Shown: piece by piece, positions 6,553-9,789 of the stretch
How the letters are laid out: the number at the start of each line of letters is the position of its first letter
How positions within the stretch are numbered: position 1 is the stretch's first letter
Source: Planctomycetota bacterium
GTDB lineage: Bacteria; Planctomycetota; UBA11346
Assembly: GCA_007131555.1 (NCBI GenBank)
Contig: SLQH01000196.1
Location: 1-9,789 of the forward strand
DNA length: 9,789 nucleotides
Reading direction: 5' to 3'
The notes under the pieces: model-generated
What the model saw: only the letters and a program-made list of their open reading frames with translations
Database searches by the model: none
What the model was told of the DNA's origin: nothing
Program-made: the position numbers and the translations under genes

Positions 6553-6580
6553 CTCTGTGCCTTTGTGCCTCCGTGAGAAA
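6553..6580 (-). repeat. Intergenic repeat, three CACRRAGG units (right arm, inverted)
   Basis: Read on the + strand the units are CTCTGTGC, CTTTGTGC and CTCCGTGA, ending GTGAGAAA. This is the inverted partner of 5812-5839. It ends 35 bases before the argC start, so it must lie in or next to the argC promoter or leader. Its CCTCCG core is C-rich and could pair with the GGAG of the argC ribosome site, but that is speculation. Confidence 0.8.
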
Positions 6581-6615
6581 GAAATCGCTCGTCCTTGTCC
6601 CCGTGGAGTCATGCC

Positions 6616-7671
6616 ATGCCCACCCCGTCCTCCATCCCCGTCGCCGTCCTGGGTGCCACCGGCTATGCCGGAGAAGGGGCGGTGCGGATCCTGCTCGGCC
6701 ATCCGGTGTTCCGGCTGGTCCATGTCGGTTCTGATCGCCTGGCGGGCACTCCCCTGGCGCAGGCTGTGCCGGCCCTGGCCGGTGAGACCGATCTCTGCCT
6801 CCAGCCTGATACCCCGGCCCAACTGCTGGCCAGCGGAGCCCAGGCGGTGATCCTGGCCAAGAAGAGTCCGGAGGTCACCCAGGTGGTGCCGCAGTTGCTG
6901 GATGCCGGCCTGCGCCTGGTCGATATCGGCTCCGAGTTCCGGCTGCGGTCGCTGGCCAGCTACCAGCAGACCTACCAGGGCGATCATGCCTGTCCTGGGC
7001 TGCTGGAGGAGGCGGTCTATGGCCTCAGCGAGATCCACCAGGCGGCGATCCGGACGGCGCGGGTGGTCGGCAATCCCGGCTGCTACGCCACCAGCATCCT
7101 GCTGCCCCTGCTGCCCTTGGTCGAATCCGGGCTCATCGATCGCAACGCTCCGATCTGCGCCATGGGTCACTCTGGCCTGTCAGGAGCCGGGCGACAGTTC
7201 GTGGCCAGCAACAACAACCTGTTCTGTGCCGTTAACGAGAACATCCACTGCTACAAGGCCCTGGCCCACAAGCATGTCGCCGAGATCGATCAGGAACTGT
7301 CGCTGGCTGCCGGGGCCGATGTCCACTGCCACTTCGTGCCCCATCTGGCACCCTTGACCCGGGGCATCCACAGCTCGATCACTGCCACCCTGGCCGAGGG
7401 GGCCGACCTGGGATCGGTCCAGGAGGCCTGGCGGCGCAGCTACGCCGACCAGCCCTTCGTGCGCCTGCGCACCGATACTGCCGCCGTCGAGGTAGCCAAC
7501 GTCGCCTGTACCAACTGCTGTGACCTCGCCGCCACCGTGGATGGCCGCCTGCTCTACATCGCCTCGGCCCTCGACAACCTGGTCAAGGGAGCCGCCGGCC
7601 AGGCGGTCCAGAACCTCAACCTGATGTTCGGCCTCCCCCAGACCATGGGCTTGCAACAGCGCGGCTGGTAG
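6616..7671 (+). CDS. argC: N-acetyl-gamma-glutamyl-phosphate reductase
   Basis: The 351-residue protein has the length of type 1 ArgC. It reduces N-acetylglutamyl phosphate to N-acetylglutamate semialdehyde with NADPH, the third step of arginine biosynthesis (cytosolic). Visible motifs are the nucleotide-binding GATGYAGEGAVRIL (13-26), DIGSEFRL (103-110), the active-site NPGCYATS with Cys156, HSGLSGAGR (185-193; usually SGVSGAGR), HKHVAEI (218-224) with the catalytic histidine region, PHLAPLTRGI (242-251) and the C-terminal SALDNLVKGAAGQAVQNLNLMFGL (317-340). The start at ATG 6616 has GGAG at 6605-6608, seven bases upstream; an in-frame TTG at 6595 would only add non-conserved residues. No other arg gene is adjacent, so it is transcribed alone and ends before a convergent gene. 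Confidence 0.97.
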   Translation: MPTPSSIPVAVLGATGYAGEGAVRILLGHPVFRLVHVGSDRLAGTPLAQAVPALAGETDLCLQPDTPAQLLASGAQAVILAKKSPEVTQVVPQLLDAGLRLVDIGSEFRLRSLASYQQTYQGDHACPGLLEEAVYGLSEIHQAAIRTARVVGNPGCYATSILLPLLPLVESGLIDRNAPICAMGHSGLSGAGRQFVASNNNLFCAVNENIHCYKALAHKHVAEIDQELSLAAGADVHCHFVPHLAPLTRGIHSSITATLAEGADLGSVQEAWRRSYADQPFVRLRTDTAAVEVANVACTNCCDLAATVDGRLLYIASALDNLVKGAAGQAVQNLNLMFGLPQTMGLQQRGW

Positions 7672-7709
7672 GATGACGGCCAGGATCGGCGTAGCAGGTT
7701 TGATTGTTC

Positions 7710-7788
7710 CTCACAGAGGCACAAAGGCACAGGGTTTCGCGATGGGTGCCAGTCCGCTTTCCTCTCCGTGCCTTTGTGTCTTTGTGAG
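7710..7788 (+). repeat. Long hairpin from two facing 8-mer arrays, between argC and the convergent gene
   Basis: Bases 7710-7734 pair with 7764-7788 over 25 positions with one mismatch (7731/7767) and three G-U wobbles as + strand RNA (7716/7782, 7719/7779, 7733/7765). The left arm has the units CACAGAGG, CACAAAGG and CACAGGGT (7712-7735). The right arm has CTCCGTGC, CTTTGTGT and CTTTGTGA (7764-7787). It starts 38 bases after the argC stop, in a convergent spacer, which is where a terminator or 3'-end stabiliser belongs, but no T-run follows on either strand. Confidence 0.75.
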
Positions 7789-7852
7789 AGAAAAAGGCTC
7801 GTCGCATGGGGCTACAGGATCAGCAGGGCGACGGCTTGTCGATCACTCCATT

Positions 7853-8830
7853 TCAGGAGCGGACGCGGGCCAATACGCCGATCTCGGCAAAGCGTGACTT
7901 GGCGAGCTCTGCATCCTGCTTGCTGACGTTCTTGAGCACCGGGATGATCATCTTCTTGGACAGGCTGGTGGCCTGTTCCTCTGAGATGCCGAGTAGTTCA
8001 ATCAGCAGGGGAACCACCTTCTCACGGCGATTGTCATCAGCGATCTTGTTGAGGAAGACCGAGAACTGTCCGCCTGCGGAGGTGCCACCTGCGGAGGTGC
8101 CACCGGCAGGGGTGGTGATTGGCATGTCATCATCGTCATCCGGCAAGAGCTGATTGATGGCGTTGGTGATGTCCTGTCCCGTGGGAACTGCTGACCCGCT
8201 TTCTTCATCAGGAAACAGCTCATCCATGCGTGAGGTGAGCTGTTGGCCATCGATGCCGGTATCATCTCCGGCAGGCTCATCCAGCGAGGGGGGCAGGATG
8301 GGATTGCTGAATGGGGTGATTTCACCCAGATCGGAGCCCTCAAAGGGGCGTCGGGAGGCATGGCTGGAGGAACTGTCGACGACCGGTGCCTGTTGAGGAG
8401 CATAGGAGCCGGACTGCGGCTGGTAACCGCCACGGTCGGTAGCCGTGCCAGTCAGACGGGCGACCAGCAGATCAATGAGTAGCACGCGGCGCTCTGTGTC
8501 AATGGGCAGTTCGATCGACATCTCGGCCGGAAAGAGGTTGATAGGCCGTTTAAAGATCCGGGGCCGTTTGGGCCATTCGATGCGTGGCAGTTCCTCATCA
8601 GGCCGTTGTTGGCAGAAGTCCAGTTCACCCCCGGCCATCTCCAAGCAGCGCATTGCCAAGAGCATGGATGCGGCTTCTGCTTCGGTCAGGTCGTCGATCA
8701 GGACAATGGGAACACTTTGGGCCACGGTCAGGCTGGTGTTGTCCTTGACGCCGAATATCTGGCTGATGGCCTGGGCGGCAGCAGCCTGGGACGCTTCGGG
8801 GCAGGAACGTAAGACGACCTGGTAGGGCAT
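7853..8830 (-). CDS. Uncharacterised protein with two L7/L12 C-terminal-like domains and a disordered linker
   Basis: I do not recognise a named family for this 325-residue protein. Residues 3-73 and 256-323 both follow the pattern of the ribosomal L7/L12 C-terminal fold: a first strand (YQVVL / FSVFL), a helix leading to FGV or LGI, a P-[IV]-V-L strand (VPIVL 40-44, IIPVL 295-299), then DLTEAEA / NVSKQDA and a last helix reaching a glycine before the final strand (MAGGELDF / EIGVLARV). Residues 74-128 are moderately hydrophobic and unassigned. Residues 130-255 are Ser/Pro/Asp-rich and probably disordered, with TSAGG repeats and a DDDDD run. No signal peptide or membrane segment is seen, so it is probably cytosolic. 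The ATG at 8830 has GGGAGA ten bases upstream. It converges on argC. A role in ribosome or protein-protein contacts is possible but unproven. Confidence 0.75.
   Translation of the reverse strand: MPYQVVLRSCPEASQAAAAQAISQIFGVKDNTSLTVAQSVPIVLIDDLTEAEAASMLLAMRCLEMAGGELDFCQQRPDEELPRIEWPKRPRIFKRPINLFPAEMSIELPIDTERRVLLIDLLVARLTGTATDRGGYQPQSGSYAPQQAPVVDSSSSHASRRPFEGSDLGEITPFSNPILPPSLDEPAGDDTGIDGQQLTSRMDELFPDEESGSAVPTGQDITNAINQLLPDDDDDMPITTPAGGTSAGGTSAGGQFSVFLNKIADDNRREKVVPLLIELLGISEEQATSLSKKMIIPVLKNVSKQDAELAKSRFAEIGVLARVRS
8073..8102. repeat. 15-bp tandem repeat inside the linker of the two-domain protein
   Basis: CCTGCGGAGGTGCCA occurs twice head-to-tail (8073-8087 and 8088-8102), with a degenerate third unit to 8117. 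It is in frame and encodes repeated T-S-A-G-G. This is a likely replication-slippage site, where copy number would change linker length without breaking the frame. Confidence 0.8.
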
Positions 8831-8849
8831 GGCTGATCAGTCTCCCGCG

Positions 8850-8867
8850 CACCTGGGAAGACAGGTG
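8850..8867 (-). promoter_or_regulatory. Small inverted repeat in the 5' leader of the two-domain protein gene
   Basis: CACCTG (8850-8855) and CAGGTG (8862-8867) form a perfect 6-bp stem with a 6-base loop. It lies just upstream of the GGGAGA ribosome site (8841-8846) on the minus strand. It could be an operator or an mRNA leader hairpin. It is short enough to be chance. The rest of 8868-9062 shows no gene or clear promoter. Confidence 0.25.
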
Positions 8868-9062
8868 ACGTAAGTACTGATGCACAGGGCGCAGGCAGCG
8901 CCGCCACGATGCGGTTGACGACCAAGTTCTGGCATGCTTTCAGGTTCCCACAGTGCTGCGGTCTGTCAACCAGTGGCGGGCCCATCTATGAGCGGCGTGG
9001 TGCAGACCATCACCAAGCGAGATGCTCTCGACAAATCTCCATCGTAAGGGCTATTGGCAGAC

Positions 9063-9789
9063 TCAATACTGTACTGTTTGTGATGGCCCGCCGGGGACCA
9101 GACGCTTGACCATGTCCTCAATGACCTGACTGCGGCGCCCTTCGGCTCCGTCGCAGGCCAGGGGGCTGCCATCACGCAGATGGGCGGCGACATTCTCGAT
9201 CAGGCCCCAGTGGGTGTAGGGCAGACCGGGGACCTGGATCTCCTCGCGTTGTCCGGCCTGGATCAGGGTCAGGCGGCCACCCTTGAGGTCTTCGATCACC
9301 AGGCTGCCCTGGCTGCCGATGAGATGGAGGCGTTCGATCAGATCGGTCTCCTGCCAGCCGATGTTCATGCGGCAGCGGGTGCCCTGGCGCTCGGCAATGG
9401 CGCTGAGGACCAGGCCCCGGGCGGCATGGGAGCCGGTGGCCAGGTCCTCTTCGTCGACTCGGGCTTCAGCCATCGGTCCACAGAGGAAATGGGCCAGATC
9501 CAGGCGATGCGACAGGGGGAACTGGTCATTGATGGTCAGTTCCTGGACCTGGCCGATGGCTCCCTCATTGATCAGGGTCTGGGCGGTGAGGATGGAGGGA
9601 TAGCAACGGCGGTAGAAGGCCACAGCCAGGCTGACCCCGGCCGCAGCACAGGCGGCGATCATGGCCGTGCACTGCTCGGCATCGACCGCCATCTCCTTTT
9701 CCACCAGCACATGCTTACCGGCGGCGGCGGTCTGGACGGTGTAGTCGGCGTGGCTGTCGGGATGGGTGGCGATGTAGACCACATCGATG
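9063..9789 (-). CDS. Gfo/Idh/MocA-family oxidoreductase, partial (5' end outside window)
   Basis: The minus-strand frame is open from the right edge (…IDVVYIATHPDSHADY) to TGA at 9065-9063, about 241 residues. The visible part begins at the end of the NAD(P)-binding Rossmann domain: VVYIATHPDSH, then GKHVLVEKEMAVD, where the family normally has E-K-P with the conserved lysine; here it is E-K-E. AFYRRCYPSI and SHRLDLAHFLCG follow, fitting the usual G-x-x-x-R-x-x-P and H-x-x-D regions, then the C-terminal beta-sheet domain. The stretch between GQVQEL and SHRLD is shorter than in most relatives and lacks the usual GGG-x-x-x-D-x-G. Members oxidise sugars, inositols or related polyols with NAD(P); the substrate cannot be told from this. 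A GTG near 9782 is an internal valine, not the start. Confidence 0.88.
   Translation of the reverse strand, partial: IDVVYIATHPDSHADYTVQTAAAGKHVLVEKEMAVDAEQCTAMIAACAAAGVSLAVAFYRRCYPSILTAQTLINEGAIGQVQELTINDQFPLSHRLDLAHFLCGPMAEARVDEEDLATGSHAARGLVLSAIAERQGTRCRMNIGWQETDLIERLHLIGSQGSLVIEDLKGGRLTLIQAGQREEIQVPGLPYTHWGLIENVAAHLRDGSPLACDGAEGRRSQVIEDMVKRLVPGGPSQTVQY

Larger units (their letters stand above)
5766..6615. other. 850-bp intergenic region, less GC-rich, no convincing gene
   Basis: Between the eno terminator and argC no frame gives a recognisable protein. The stretch about 6010-6500 is clearly richer in A and T than the flanking genes. It contains an outer inverted pair of 8-mer arrays (5812-5839 and 6553-6580), a 24-position hairpin (5925-5998), a 20-bp inverted repeat (6224-6317), and small perfect hairpins at 6122-6137 (GCCGGC, loop GAAT), 6172-6188 (TTCCGT/ACGGAA) and 6468-6484. 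The density of structure suggests decayed or non-autonomous repeats, or untranslated RNA. No tRNA, rRNA or CRISPR pattern was seen. Confidence 0.7.

Noticed and set aside
5812..6580. CRISPR-like reading of the repeats
   Set aside because: Only two 28-bp copies, inverted and 700 bases apart, with no regular spacers and no cas genes.
5766..6615. tRNA or other classical RNA gene in the large gap
   Set aside because: No cloverleaf with a TTCGA-type T-arm and paired acceptor stem, and no rRNA-like segment, could be found by eye.
7616..7897. Short frames on both strands containing HRGTKAQ / LCVFVREK-type peptides
   Set aside because: These peptides are the familiar spurious translations of the CACRRAGG repeat.
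9780..9782. GTG as the start of the oxidoreductase
   Set aside because: It lies inside the conserved D-V-V-Y-I-A-T strand of the Rossmann domain, and the frame stays open to the window edge, so the gene is simply truncated here.

Overview
The window is GC-rich bacterial chromosome with ordinary housekeeping genes, separated by unusually long, repeat-laden intergenic regions. Three things suggest a planctomycete or a related PVC-superphylum lineage: a Hanks-type Ser/Thr kinase fused to a STAS domain, a parC of the short C-terminal type, and intergenic elements of the 'CACAGAGGCACAAAGG' class. From memory these elements litter planctomycete, verrucomicrobial and lentisphaeral genomes. This placement is an inference from style; there is no rRNA to confirm it.

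Layout. 1-678 (+): the C-terminal part of topoisomerase IV/gyrase subunit A. 679-1196: no credible gene, but a MITE-like element (732-1072) with 20-bp terminal inverted repeats and a nested 30-position stem. 1197-2612 (+): Ser/Thr kinase-STAS fusion. 2569-3396 (-): membrane-anchored alpha/beta hydrolase, overlapping the kinase tail-to-tail. 3497-4285 (+): divergent sigma-70 (group 2-like) factor, head-to-head with the hydrolase. 4400-5701 (+): enolase with a strong hairpin terminator. 5766-6615: about 850 bp without a convincing gene, less GC-rich, full of inverted repeats and hairpins. 6616-7671 (+): argC. 7672-7852: a long hairpin built from the same repeat family. 7853-8830 (-): unrecognised protein that appears to carry two copies of a ribosomal L7/L12 C-terminal-like domain joined by a disordered linker. 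9063-9789 (-): Gfo/Idh/MocA-type oxidoreductase, running off the right edge.

How the genes relate. There is no long operon: most genes look like single transcription units on alternating strands. The one suggestive functional neighbourhood is kinase-STAS / hydrolase / sigma factor (1197-4285). STAS proteins are the classical antagonists in sigma-factor partner switching, so a link between the kinase-STAS protein and the nearby sigma factor is worth testing, although no RsbW-type anti-sigma gene is visible here. Enolase (glycolysis) and ArgC (arginine biosynthesis) are ordinary core metabolism.

The most unusual content is intergenic. All three large gene-free regions carry inverted pairs of short tandem arrays made of 8- or 9-bp units of the form CTYNGYGY, ending in GTGAG on one strand. 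Two of the pairs fold into long + strand hairpins in which most imperfect pairs are G-U wobbles.
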